From contig JAFGEP010000111.1 in the NCBI GenBank assembly GCA_016931535.1, positions 1-33,497 on the forward strand: 33,497 bases of DNA. The letters are read 5' to 3'. A program made the translations under genes and the position numbers. Positions within the stretch are counted from its first letter, which is position 1; the number at the start of each line of letters is the position of its first letter. The notes under the pieces are model-generated. The model saw only the letters and a program-made list of their open reading frames with translations, searched no databases and was not told the DNA's origin. Positions 17,072 to 26,678 of the stretch are shown here, in pieces. This DNA comes from Bradymonadales bacterium (GTDB taxonomy: Bacteria; Myxococcota_A; Bradymonadia; JAFGEP01).

Positions 17072-19165
17072 TTATCGATGTACCCAGATATTGTTCAAGT
17101 AGGTAATGATCCGGGGGATCAGCTCGACCGAGAACAGACCGCGGACCGCCTGTGCCATAAACATATCGGGAATATCTGGCGGAGGGCAGTCCCCTGGGCC
17201 GGTCAACCACAAGAAAGAAGGGATCTTCAGCTTTCGGTAATGGTCAGCGATATGCAGGAAAAGCGCATCCCGGACCATGTCTTGCGCAGTCGGAGGCAGG
17301 TCTGTCTGTACGACCACCCGGCAGGTCTCGTACAGGGCGAAGACGTTGACACCCTTGTTGCCACTTTCCAGTAAGGCGTATCCCACATGGCTGTCATGCT
17401 CGCCATGGCCGGCCACCAGGATGCGGCGTTTGCGGCCGATGACGTTGTGGTCCAGGCCGTCCACCATGCAGTCCAAGTTGAGACTACCGGCGGCATAGTC
17501 GAACGCCTTGTGGAGGTGAGCGCCATCTCGCTGCAAGAGGTCCTCGGAGATCTGCGCCAGCTCTGCCTGTTTGGCATCGCGAACCCAGATATCCTGGCAG
17601 ACTTGGATATCCGGCAAGGAATCGACCGGGAGGCTGGCCAGAGACATGGTCTGCAACGTGAGCCCCGGATGACCGATGTTGGCCTCCAGCACATCGAACC
17701 AGGCCCAGCGGTTGAACGGCTTGGCGGCGTCCAGATAGACCAGCACCTCCCCGCGGGGATGGACGCCGGGTATCCACTGGAAGGCGGTTCTGGGAACCAT
17801 GAGATTGGGCAGGATCAGCTTGCTGCCGGGACCCGTGAACCGATCCATGTCGCAGGCCAGCTGGTGGATGAGCCAGGTATCGGAGTAGATCCGGCTGACG
17901 CAGATGGTGGCCAGGGGTCGGTCCTCGATGCCGAAAAGCCAGCAGCGGCCGCCACTCCGCTCGGAGAGCAATCGTCCCCAGGTGTCAAAGAAGGGCATTT
18001 TGAGGTCCTTCATCTGCTCGGCCGGCTTTTCGGCCAGGTAGCCGGAGCGGTCAAGGATCTCCCACACGTCGTCCAGGGTGAAGGGGGTGGCCTGCTTGAC
18101 CTCCGGGTTCATCTGCTTCAGGAGCTCCTCCACCCAGATCTGGCGGCCGTTGCCGGCAAAATCGAGGAACTCGATGCCGCCGAAGAACTGCCCGTCGTTC
18201 TCCCTGAGGGTGTGGCGGACCACGCACTGGACCGGCAGCGAGTGGCCGTCGGGCAACCGGATGACCGCCGTGGGGATGACCGATCCCTTGACCAGCAAGT
18301 CCTCCTCGACCTTCAGCAAGAAGCTCATCCCGCCCAGCCCGGCCTCTCGGGCCACCTTGCGGATGAACCGGCCCGGGATCTGGGGGTGGACGAACTCCAG
18401 GGTGACCGGGAAGTGCTCGTCCAGCCAGACGCGCCCCAGGCGTCGAAAGCCGCCCTCCAGCACCTCACCGGGAATGCCGAACAACCCTTGCTCGCTGTTC
18501 TGCTCCAAGAATGGGCACAGCATCAGGTAGAGGCTGGTGAGGGTCTGTAGCACCAGGTAGTAGTGGGTGCCAGGCCGAGCGCTGCCGGGCCCGAGGAGGT
18601 GGATCCGGCAGGTCAAGGCCTGCTCGGCCGGTGGTACGCCCTTGACTCCCAACACCTCGACCTTTCCCAACGGCTGTCCGGAAAGCTCGAACAGTCGAAG
18701 GGGGACGCGGTTCTTGACGCAGTAGGCGAACATCCCGGCGATGCGCTTGGGATCGGTCAGGCGGTTGAAAGCGGCCGTTTCGGTCACGAAGCGCGGCCGA
18801 TCGGGGGTCTGGGAATGGGTGTGCAGGATAAAGGTGCACAGCTCTTGCAGGAACGGCTCACTGGTGCTCTGGAAGCGCATGCCGACGACATGGGAGCGGC
18901 TGTCCCCCATGCCGACCTCGCGGATGTGCACCGGCTCCACCGGCGTGATCCCCACCGGCCGGTCGTGCCAGCGCAGCCCCAGGTTCAGCTCACCCCCCTG
19001 TCGCAGCAGGTGGGGCTGGTCGATGACCAGCGCTGCACCGCTCAGAGAGAGATCGACCAGCCGGGTCTCCGCCTCTGCCGAAGCGGTGTTGAGGGTGCCA
19101 AGCAGGCCTTCCTCATCAGAAACGGGGAATCGGTCCTGCAGTCGGTAGTTGGTACCCTGGAACAT
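17072..19165 (-). CDS. PilZ-domain protein with degenerate second PilZ-like domain and unknown C-terminal domain
   Basis: The protein has 697 residues from the ATG at 19165, chosen because GGGAGG lies six bases upstream and because the c-di-GMP motif R8-x3-R12 (RLQDR) then sits at the expected N-terminal place. The second PilZ motif is D38-x-S40-x-x-G43 (DLSLSG). With both motifs present, c-di-GMP binding is likely. Around residues 260-350 a second PilZ-like stretch (FIRKVAREAGLGGMSF, then GGIEFLDF) lacks the D/NxS residues, so it is probably structural. The last 320 or so residues (380-697) form a mixed alpha/beta region with conserved-looking aromatic and acidic blocks that I cannot name; an acyltransferase-like fold is possible but unsupported. 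There are no membrane segments. It is first in the operon with the radical SAM gene and two kinases. Confidence 0.85.
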   Translation of the reverse strand: MFQGTNYRLQDRFPVSDEEGLLGTLNTASAEAETRLVDLSLSGAALVIDQPHLLRQGGELNLGLRWHDRPVGITPVEPVHIREVGMGDSRSHVVGMRFQSTSEPFLQELCTFILHTHSQTPDRPRFVTETAAFNRLTDPKRIAGMFAYCVKNRVPLRLFELSGQPLGKVEVLGVKGVPPAEQALTCRIHLLGPGSARPGTHYYLVLQTLTSLYLMLCPFLEQNSEQGLFGIPGEVLEGGFRRLGRVWLDEHFPVTLEFVHPQIPGRFIRKVAREAGLGGMSFLLKVEEDLLVKGSVIPTAVIRLPDGHSLPVQCVVRHTLRENDGQFFGGIEFLDFAGNGRQIWVEELLKQMNPEVKQATPFTLDDVWEILDRSGYLAEKPAEQMKDLKMPFFDTWGRLLSERSGGRCWLFGIEDRPLATICVSRIYSDTWLIHQLACDMDRFTGPGSKLILPNLMVPRTAFQWIPGVHPRGEVLVYLDAAKPFNRWAWFDVLEANIGHPGLTLQTMSLASLPVDSLPDIQVCQDIWVRDAKQAELAQISEDLLQRDGAHLHKAFDYAAGSLNLDCMVDGLDHNVIGRKRRILVAGHGEHDSHVGYALLESGNKGVNVFALYETCRVVVQTDLPPTAQDMVRDALFLHIADHYRKLKIPSFLWLTGPGDCPPPDIPDMFMAQAVRGLFSVELIPRIITYLNNIWVHR

Positions 19166-19177
19166 GGCCGGCCTCCC

Positions 19178-19205
19178 GGCGGGAACCCCGCCTGTGGCAA
19201 CAGGC
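19178..19205 (-). promoter_or_regulatory. Two mutually exclusive hairpins before the PilZ gene
   Basis: Two inverted repeats share three bases. The first pairs 19178-19183 (GGCGGG) with 19187-19192 (CCCGCC); the second pairs 19190-19195 (GCCTGT) with 19200-19205 (ACAGGC). The first ends directly against the ribosome-binding site (19172-19177, read GGGAGG on the minus strand). Because 19190-19192 belong to both stems, only one can form at a time, which could act as a translational switch. GC-rich DNA makes short hairpins by chance, so the functional reading is tentative. Confidence 0.35.
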
Positions 19206-19459
19206 TCGGCGATGCGCTTCACGGGCCGCCGCTCGCCGGTGGAACGAACCAGCGAGGCATTCCGTGGAGTTCCCAGCGGACCATAGCAGGGCCAGCGCAA
19301 GGGCGCAAAAATACCGCTCTGCTGGAACCGCCCAGAGAATCGAGCGATCGGACCGCCGAAGGGCTAGCCAACCGCAGCCGTGGCGCGTCCCAGCGCCTCC
19401 CCCTCACGGGGGGGTAACCCCTCCTGGCCTTGCTGGCCGGACCCGGCGGTGATGATCGT

Positions 19460-20248
19460 TCACAGCGCATCAGAAGCGGGTTGCTCCTTTTCGAACAAGG
19501 CGATCACCTCCTGTGCTCGCACCGGTTTGACCCAGTAGTCGTTGGCACCGCAGTCCAGGATGCGGGCTCGAGCCTCTTCGGAAGGGATGGCCGTGATGGC
19601 CACGATCAGGATGTCCTCCAGCTCCTCGACGCGGCGCAGGCGCCGGCAAACCTCGAAGCCGTCCAGCCCTTCCATGTAGACATCGAGCAGCACCAGGTGG
19701 GGCTGGAAGGCCCCGATCTGGATGAGCGCCTCGATGCCGTCCACGCAGCCCTTCACCTCGTAGTGGTCCTCGTAGGGCTGAAACTCCCGTTGAATGGTCC
19801 GGATGATGCGGGGCTCATCGTCGATCACGAAGATGCGTCGACGGCTCTCGGACTGCTTGACAACCGGGGGAGCGGGCATGTCGGTCGTCCCCAGAAACCG
19901 TCGGACCTCGCCCACCGTGACCCGGCGGTGGCCGCCGGGGGTGCGGAAAGCGGCCAGCCGTCCCTGGTCGATCCAGCTGATGACCGCTGAGGGGCTGACC
20001 TTGAGCAGTTTTGCCACCTGGTGGGTGGTCAGGATATCCTCGTCGTCCATGGCCGCTGTGTAGTTAAAACTGCTTTCACAGAATTTGGCTCCGGAGCGGA
20101 GCAGGGAGTGAAGCTCTCCGCTGCTCAGCAAGTGGTCCAGGCGACCGATGGTGGCGATGACCCGCTGGCGGGTGGCCCGGTCTCGCCAGCGGTTCTCCAC
20201 CAGTTGCAGGTACACCTGGTTACCAGCCCGCTTCTTGCGAAAGAACAT
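19460..20248 (-). CDS. Fusion protein: IS1634-like transposase N-terminus, BldC/MerR-type HTH, response-regulator receiver
   Basis: The protein has 262 residues. Residues 1-60 (MFFRKKRAGNQVYLQLVEN, RQRVIATIGRLDHL, SGELHSLL) closely resemble the N-terminus of IS1634-type transposases, without the catalytic part. Residues 70-120 are a BldC/excisionase-like winged helix (TTHQVAKLLKVSPSAVISWID, TPGGHRRV). Residues 137-255 are a receiver with Asp143/144, phospho-acceptor Asp189 in LVLLDVYMEG, Thr219 and Lys241. The ATG at 20248 has GGAGG nine bases upstream. An internal ATG at codon 67, which would give only HTH-receiver, has no recognisable ribosome-binding site, so the full fusion is the better reading. 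It lies 294 bp upstream of the PilZ gene on the same strand and could be its phospho-controlled regulator (inference). Confidence 0.82.
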   Translation of the reverse strand: MFFRKKRAGNQVYLQLVENRWRDRATRQRVIATIGRLDHLLSSGELHSLLRSGAKFCESSFNYTAAMDDEDILTTHQVAKLLKVSPSAVISWIDQGRLAAFRTPGGHRRVTVGEVRRFLGTTDMPAPPVVKQSESRRRIFVIDDEPRIIRTIQREFQPYEDHYEVKGCVDGIEALIQIGAFQPHLVLLDVYMEGLDGFEVCRRLRRVEELEDILIVAITAIPSEEARARILDCGANDYWVKPVRAQEVIALFEKEQPASDAL

Positions 20249-20393
20249 CTCCCGCCCCCTCCGGAGCTCTCTTCACCTACCCTCTAATCTAGATACCGGT
20301 GATAGAAAAATCCAGCGGAATTTCACAAATCCTGGCACCAGTTGACGTTTCTTTCTTCGAAAACTACTTTTCCTGGATCCGCCGGCGTGGGGA

Positions 20394-21173
20394 CTATCGC
20401 CTGGAGAGCAAAGTGGAGACGAGCTCCGCAAAACCGAACCCACCGCGGCGCTCGGTCACGTAGGCCGGAAGCGCACGCATCCGGTGGGCCAGTTCCCGGA
20501 CATTGGCCACCCCGACGGCCTGAGGAAAGAACTCGAACATCGGCTCATCGTTGGGTGAGTCGCCCACGAAGGTGGCCCGCCGAGGGTCCAGCTCGACGCC
20601 GAACCACTCCGGGTAGCAGCGCCGGCACATCGAGAGCTTGGTGAACTCCCCGAACCAGGCGTTGACGTGGATGGAGCTGACCTTGGCCGTGGCGCCCTGC
20701 TCTGTAGCGATCTGGGCGATCCGATCGACCGCGGCCTCGTCCAGCCGTTCGACCTCCTCGGCGTAGTCGATCGCCAGGTCGAACTCGCGATAGGCCTGGT
20801 CCGCCGAGATCTTGCATCCCGGCACCTCGGCCAGCACGCGCTGGCCGATCTGTTGCAGCCGCTGGCCGGCATCGGTCGGGCGATCGGCGTAGAGCCGCCG
20901 CATCCGCCGGTCGATCAGCGCGAAGGAGAGGGCTCCGTTCTCCCCGACCACCGCCGCCACCGGCCAGAGCCGAGCGATGAGGTCGCACCAGCCTGCCGGC
21001 CTCCCGGTCACCGGGATCACCCGGATCCCCGCCTCATGCGCCTGCCACATCGCCTGGAAGGCGACCGCCGGCAACCGTCCATCCACCGTCAGGGTGTCGT
21101 CGATATCGGTGAAGATCACCTCGATCGCCCGGCACACCTCGGCGGGCATCTTGGCTATCGGAATGAGCGACAT
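20394..21173 (-). CDS. HAD-IIB family phosphatase
   Basis: The protein has 259 residues with the HAD motifs in order: motif I DIDDTLT (nucleophile Asp23, acid/base Asp25), motif II VTGRPAG, a GENGA block typical of subclass IIB (sugar-phosphate type) and motif IV FVGDSPNDEPMFEFF followed by GVANV. A Cof/sucrose-phosphatase/mannosyl-3-phosphoglycerate-phosphatase-like sugar phosphatase is likely; the substrate cannot be told. GGAG lies six bases before the ATG. It is 147 bp downstream of the enolase gene on the same strand, with a hairpin in between, so it may be co-transcribed or separately controlled. Confidence 0.87.
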   Translation of the reverse strand: MSLIPIAKMPAEVCRAIEVIFTDIDDTLTVDGRLPAVAFQAMWQAHEAGIRVIPVTGRPAGWCDLIARLWPVAAVVGENGALSFALIDRRMRRLYADRPTDAGQRLQQIGQRVLAEVPGCKISADQAYREFDLAIDYAEEVERLDEAAVDRIAQIATEQGATAKVSSIHVNAWFGEFTKLSMCRRCYPEWFGVELDPRRATFVGDSPNDEPMFEFFPQAVGVANVRELAHRMRALPAYVTERRGGFGFAELVSTLLSRR

Positions 21174-21191
21174 GGCATGCTCCGTTTTCTT

Positions 21192-21213
21192 GGGGCGCTG
21201 CTTGCTGCGCCCC
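21192..21213 (-). promoter_or_regulatory. 7-bp inverted repeat in the leader of the HAD phosphatase gene
   Basis: GGGGCGC (21192-21198) pairs perfectly with GCGCCCC (21207-21213) around an 8-base loop. On the coding (minus) strand it is followed by A-rich sequence, not a T-run, so it is not a classical terminator for enolase. It ends shortly before the ribosome-binding site of the phosphatase. It could be an mRNA-stabilising or processing hairpin, or simply a chance GC-rich stem. Confidence 0.35.
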
Positions 21214-21320
21214 GATTACCTGAAGAGGCGGACAGGGCAAGCCGTGCGCCTACGAGGTCAACGCGGAGTGGCGGAGGGCGACGAGAGCGCGAATGGAGAC
21301 AGCGCACCTGCACCGGGGCA

Positions 21321-22634
<1,314 letters not shown>

Positions 22635-24338
22635 TTATCTATGGGGGGCAAGTGCGCCCAGACGATCGCTCATCTCGTCGATTCGATCAATCTCCTCCTG
22701 GATGGCCCGTATTCCCTGCGCCTTTAGCTCCCTGGCCCTTTCCAGTGAGCGGGTCGCAACGGCCAGGGCTTCCTGGATAGAGGTACGGATCTCGTACTGG
22801 TATCTGCGCCTGCTCTCCATGACCCGTTCATTGAAGTCGTTCTCGATGCGAGTGGCATTGGTTTCGAGAAGCTGCTGGATGTAGTCGCCTAGCCGGAGGT
22901 CTATCGACGCGAGAATGGAGTTGCGGCTCCGCATGGCATCCAGAAGCCAGATGGCCGGTCCCGCTCCCGTGTACTGCCACAGATCTTTGTAGAACAAGCG
23001 GCTCCTCCACCGGAAGCCAACCTCTGGGTTGATCGAATCGGGTAGACCAGAGAGCGCCGACTCCCCGGTTTGCTTGATCTCCTGGAGGAACCCGTCCGCC
23101 AACTCCCGAAACCGTTCCATGGCCTGGACATAGAGCGCCTCGGCGGTCGGTTCGGCCTCGGCCAGCCAGCGGTCCAACCAACGGGTGGCGATCTCCAACG
23201 CCAGGCGGATCGAGGCCTTCCGAAGCGCGGGGCCTCGGCGGGCGGGGAGCTCTCGGCAGGATCGTGCGAGCTCCTCGCGGGCCGAGGCGAGGGCGTGCTT
23301 GAGAAACTCCCCCCTCTTGTCGGAGAAGATGCGCGCCAGTCGATCCTGCTCGGCCGCGAAGAGGTACCCGAGGTCGTTCAGTGACCTCTCCGCATCGGCC
23401 ACACAGAGTCGCAGGGCCTCGACCCGGCGTTCGGTTTCTTCCAAGGGACGGACCAGCGCTCCGCGCTCTTCCTCCAGATGGCGCTTGAGCTTGCCTCCCA
23501 GGTGCACTAGCCCCCGTTCTTCGGCGGCCCGGACCAGCTCGCTCCCCGATTGTCGTGCCAGCCGCGTAAGCGCCGAGGTGAGCTCGGGCCACCCACGGGA
23601 TGGACCGTTTCCACTCAGGCGTTCCTTCGCGCTCACCTCGTGAATGCACACCTCGCCCATCCCCAGTCGCTGGGAGAGGACCCGTCGAGTGAACTCGGTC
23701 GCTTCCTGACGCTCCTGGTCGGCCAACTTGTCGGCCTTGCTCAGCACAAAAAGGAGGTTCGGACAGTGGTTGGCGATCTCCTCGACCAGATCCAGCTCGT
23801 CGGCCGAGATCGGCGGGTCCGCACCCAGCACAACCAGCGCCGCATCGACGTGGGGCACGAAGGCTCGGGTCGCCTCGGTATTGCCGGTGAACACCGAACC
23901 GATGCCTGGAGTATCAACCAGGCACATGCCGGAGGCGAGCAGCGGGCTGGGTGTAAACACCTCGACCGCGTCCACCCCCTTTTTGTTCTCCGGGTTTCTC
24001 TCTTCCGCGACATAGTCGGTGAGCTCATCCGGATCGATATTCCTCCATCCGCTCCCCTCCATTCGCAGGCGGGCAGCTCGACGTTGGCCGTGGCGAAGGA
24101 CAGTGACGACGGCGGTGACGGGGACCACCCCGACGGGAAGCAATACCTCTCCAACCAGCGCATTGAGGAGGCTCGACTTGCCGCGTTTGAACTGCCCTAC
24201 GCAGGCCACGTAGAAGAGCCCTTCACGGATGCGGGTGGAGAGGGTGAGGACCTCTTTGGCGAGATTCTCCGCGCCTGCCTCGATCGCAAGCCGTTCGAGC
24301 GCCTCCAGACGAGAGCCGTTCACATGGTTGGGGGGCAT
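22635..24338 (-). CDS. Bacterial dynamin-like GTPase
   Basis: The protein has 567 residues from the ATG at 24338 (GGAGG nine bases upstream; a GTG nine bases earlier touches the ribosome-binding site and is unlikely). The dynamin-type GTPase motifs are P-loop GQFKRGKS (48-55), a Thr in VVPVTAV (about 75), DTPG (142-145) and SKAD (200-203). Residues 270-567 are almost entirely helical with long heptad-like stretches, as in the stalk of bacterial dynamin-like proteins. A slightly hydrophobic segment around FYKDLWQYTGAGPAIWLL could be a membrane-touching paddle. The family remodels or repairs membranes. It occurs here as a single copy, not the common tandem pair, and heads an operon with enolase. 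Confidence 0.87.
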   Translation of the reverse strand: MPPNHVNGSRLEALERLAIEAGAENLAKEVLTLSTRIREGLFYVACVGQFKRGKSSLLNALVGEVLLPVGVVPVTAVVTVLRHGQRRAARLRMEGSGWRNIDPDELTDYVAEERNPENKKGVDAVEVFTPSPLLASGMCLVDTPGIGSVFTGNTEATRAFVPHVDAALVVLGADPPISADELDLVEEIANHCPNLLFVLSKADKLADQERQEATEFTRRVLSQRLGMGEVCIHEVSAKERLSGNGPSRGWPELTSALTRLARQSGSELVRAAEERGLVHLGGKLKRHLEEERGALVRPLEETERRVEALRLCVADAERSLNDLGYLFAAEQDRLARIFSDKRGEFLKHALASAREELARSCRELPARRGPALRKASIRLALEIATRWLDRWLAEAEPTAEALYVQAMERFRELADGFLQEIKQTGESALSGLPDSINPEVGFRWRSRLFYKDLWQYTGAGPAIWLLDAMRSRNSILASIDLRLGDYIQQLLETNATRIENDFNERVMESRRRYQYEIRTSIQEALAVATRSLERARELKAQGIRAIQEEIDRIDEMSDRLGALAPHR

Positions 24339-24597
24339 CCTCTTCACCCTCCGAGGCCAGGATTGTTGCGTCCAGTTTGGGGCTGACCAGTGTAACCAGG
24401 CGAGCTAACCCCCACGGAGACAGCCCCGCAGGAGTCATCGGCCACGGTGGGTACGTGGCGGTCTACGGCGAACTCCACCGCCGCGATCGAACGGGTTGTT
24501 TTCTACTGAAACGGGGGGGATTCGTCAATCCGATAAGCCGCAGGTGGCGGTCGCCAAGACGGAAGTTGGGGACACGGCGCCGTGCGCCTCCGCCCAG

Positions 24598-25578
24598 TCA
24601 TCCACCGCAGGGCTCGTCTTCGACGCTGTAGCCGAACCAGGCAGGTCCGGCGACCTGGGTGCATGGGGAATCGCCCCCCAGCTCCCCCGTATCGCACCAG
24701 GCGACCGCTACGAGGACAAAGGCGGGTGCGAGGCAGTCGAAGGCGCGGGTATACAGGGTCCCGTCAGTTGTGGTCCCGGTCGGCTCGATCTCGTAGACCA
24801 GCGAGTGGGCAGGGACAAGGACCGCCACCGCCTCGCCGAACTCCATCGCCTCCACGATCCGCTCGGGGGTACCCTCTGGCGCCCAGAGACCTGGACCATA
24901 GGCGTGGACATCGAGGGGGGTATCCACATTGTCCTGTGCCAGGTGGAGGAAGGTGGCTCGCCACTGCCCTGCCGGCGGTACCGACAGGTCGAGCGGCACG
25001 ACAATCGCCCCCGAATCGGTGCTGGAACCGTAAATGGCAAGCAGTGAGGTCTCGCCCTCCGGTAGGTCAACCTCGGCGGTCAGCTCGACGGTCCCTTCGT
25101 GTGTCACCCGCACCACGTAGGACCCCGGCTCGGCCGTAAAGTGGCAGCCGTGGCCCGGTGACATCGCGACAGGCGAAGGCCCATCCAGATCGATCTGGCG
25201 GTCGCTGTCCAGCCCGAAGGTCGACAGGACCACCGTCGCCGTGCCGGAGGAGGGATGGAAAGAGGGCATCTCGTACCCCTCCCCACAGACCTCGGTGAAT
25301 TGAGCGGCGCCGGCATCGGTATCGGGGTCGGCCTGACCGGTGTAGTCACCCCCCACATCGACACCGGCGTCCGATCCGCCGCAGTCGCAGCTGCCCCAAC
25401 CCGAGCCGTCTTCCCGGCATTGCTGGGCCCCGAGGATTCCAGCGGCGCAGTAGCAGAGCTGAGTCGCCCCCGGATCGCAGACCCGAGATCCTCCGTCCTC
25501 GGAGCATCCTGACACCGAAAGCACCAGGGCAAGACAAAGCGACAGGACGATCCCGGTGTCTCTGGAATGGCGCGTCAT
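24598..25578 (-). CDS. Cys-rich lipoprotein with DUF4397-like domain
   Basis: The protein has 326 residues. The signal peptide has a hydrophobic core at 9-22 and lipobox VSGC with the lipidated Cys at 25. A short Cys-rich module follows (CDPGATQLCYC...GAQQC...GWGSCDC), of a kind frequent in Myxococcota lipoproteins, then an Asp/Gly-rich linker. The C-terminal domain carries PGSYVVRVTHEGTVEL and RATFLHLAQDNVDTPLDVHAYGPG, which fits DUF4397 beta-sandwich domains. No catalytic motif is seen; a surface or periplasmic binding role is only a guess. AGGG lies about eight bases before the ATG. It is divergent from the TetR-efflux operon. Confidence 0.8.
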   Translation of the reverse strand: MTRHSRDTGIVLSLCLALVLSVSGCSEDGGSRVCDPGATQLCYCAAGILGAQQCREDGSGWGSCDCGGSDAGVDVGGDYTGQADPDTDAGAAQFTEVCGEGYEMPSFHPSSGTATVVLSTFGLDSDRQIDLDGPSPVAMSPGHGCHFTAEPGSYVVRVTHEGTVELTAEVDLPEGETSLLAIYGSSTDSGAIVVPLDLSVPPAGQWRATFLHLAQDNVDTPLDVHAYGPGLWAPEGTPERIVEAMEFGEAVAVLVPAHSLVYEIEPTGTTTDGTLYTRAFDCLAPAFVLVAVAWCDTGELGGDSPCTQVAGPAWFGYSVEDEPCGG

Positions 25579-25740
25579 ATCTGAACCCTATGCTGACTGG
25601 TCCCCAGTAGTAGAGCACATGCGGCTGACCGGCACAAACTGATTCGCCTGCTGCCTCGGTCGGCCGAGAGCCAACAGGTGCTGGTAGATTCCACCCGTAA
25701 ATGTGCAGCTAACTGGACAACTAGTACTGGAAAATTCCTC

Positions 25741-25768
25741 TTGACATATCAGAATTCACCCTTACTCT
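25741..25768 (+). promoter_or_regulatory. Probable sigma-70-type promoter of the efflux operon
   Basis: A perfect TTGACA -35 box (25741-25746) is followed after 16 bases by TACTCT (25763-25768), a moderate -10. The region is clearly AT-richer than its surroundings. The operator boxes begin at the -10 end, so a repressor bound there would block transcription start. The -10 is not close to consensus, so the exact start point is uncertain. Confidence 0.6.
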
Positions 25769-25816
25769 AACGTTCGTTCGATAGAACCGAACGTTCGTTT
25801 TACAGCAAACGTTCGG
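25769..25816 (+). promoter_or_regulatory. Three AACGTTCG operator boxes, likely TetR-family binding sites
   Basis: AACGTTCG occurs at 25769-25776, 25790-25797 and 25808-25815, spaced 21 and 18 bases apart. The middle copy lies in the perfect palindrome CGAACGTTCG (25788-25797) and the third reads AAACGTTCGG. Placed directly behind the promoter of an operon that begins with a TetR-type regulator, they are the natural autoregulatory operators (inference from position and symmetry). Confidence 0.7.
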
Positions 25817-26042
25817 TAGAAAAAGGAAGGGGCAAGGGAAACGGAGGGGCGTATCGGGGGACAATAGAACGGGGCAGCCAGACGGGACCTATCAGGTGGA
25901 TCGGTTGAAGGGGTCCGGTCGGGCAGGTCTCCCGACCTCTGGACAACGAGGCCAGCCTGGACCGTCCAGCCTGCGTGGGAGACGGGGCGCACAGGGGCGG
26001 CCGGCAAGAGCCTTGGAAGAGCCGGGCGGGGAGAACGAGCGG

Positions 26043-26678
26043 ATGTCGATGGAGAAAGAAAGTCGAGAGCGGATCTTGGAGGCGGCCGAGCGGCTGTTTG
26101 CCCAGAAGGGGTTCGCCGCCACCAGTGTGCGGGAGATCTTGCGGGATGCCGAGGTATCCAGCCCGATGCTGTACTACTACTTCGGCAGTAAGCAAGACCT
26201 GTTGAACACCCTGGCGAAGGAGCGGTTCGAGCGGTTTCGCACTCGAGCGCGGGAGCGGGTCGGCCAGGCCGAGACGGCCAGGGAGACCTTCGTCCGTTTT
26301 GCGGAGATCCTGTTCGCTGGGGTGAAGGAGAATCCGATCACCTATCGATTCCTGGTCTCCATCACGCAGTCTTCGCTGACCGCCCACTCGGGAGAGGAGT
26401 TCTTCAAGATGAAGACGGCCCACACCCGCTTTCTGGGGGAGCACCTGGAGCGGATCCGGCCGGAGGTGGAGTCCAATCGCCGGTTGTTCGCTGTGTTGAC
26501 CTTCCATAGCATGGTGACCGGTTTCCTCATGATGTTTCTCGCGGGGCTGCAAAAGCGGCTGGATGGCGAGCTGGCAGCGGCCATTGGAGAGCGGGCGGCA
26601 GCCATCTTAGACGATGCGATCCCGATCCCCCAACTGGGTTTTACCTGGCAAGCTGAGGACAGGAGTGACGATCGATGA
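26043..26678 (+). CDS. TetR/AcrR-family transcriptional repressor of the efflux operon
   Basis: The protein has 211 residues from the ATG at 26043, where GGGAG lies nine bases upstream. Residues 8-60 are a typical TetR DNA-binding domain (RERILEAAERLFAQKGFAATSVREIL, then SSPMLYYYFGSKQDLL), with the helix-turn-helix at about 27-47. The C-terminal helices form the ligand-binding and dimer part, which varies between members. Its stop overlaps the adaptor start (ATGA), so regulator and pump are translationally coupled. It probably represses its own promoter through the AACGTTCG boxes and is released by a pump substrate (established behaviour of AcrR-like proteins; inferred here). Confidence 0.9.
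   Translation: MSMEKESRERILEAAERLFAQKGFAATSVREILRDAEVSSPMLYYYFGSKQDLLNTLAKERFERFRTRARERVGQAETARETFVRFAEILFAGVKENPITYRFLVSITQSSLTAHSGEEFFKMKTAHTRFLGEHLERIRPEVESNRRLFAVLTFHSMVTGFLMMFLAGLQKRLDGELAAAIGERAAAILDDAIPIPQLGFTWQAEDRSDDR

Larger units (their letters stand above)
25579..26042. other. Divergent control region of lipoprotein and efflux operon, 464 bp
   Basis: This stretch holds the promoter and operator boxes described separately (25741-25816), an untranslated leader of about 220 bases before tetR-like translation starts, and the upstream region of the lipoprotein gene. A 5-bp hairpin (CTCGG...CCGAG, near 25655-25670) has no T-run. The open frame running into the regulator gene from 25896 has no ribosome-binding site and is not counted as coding. 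Confidence 0.6.

Noticed and set aside
24573..24584. Perfect palindrome CACGGCGCCGTG just after the DUF4397 lipoprotein gene
   Set aside because: No T-run follows on either strand, and short GC palindromes are common in this DNA, so it cannot be called a terminator or operator.
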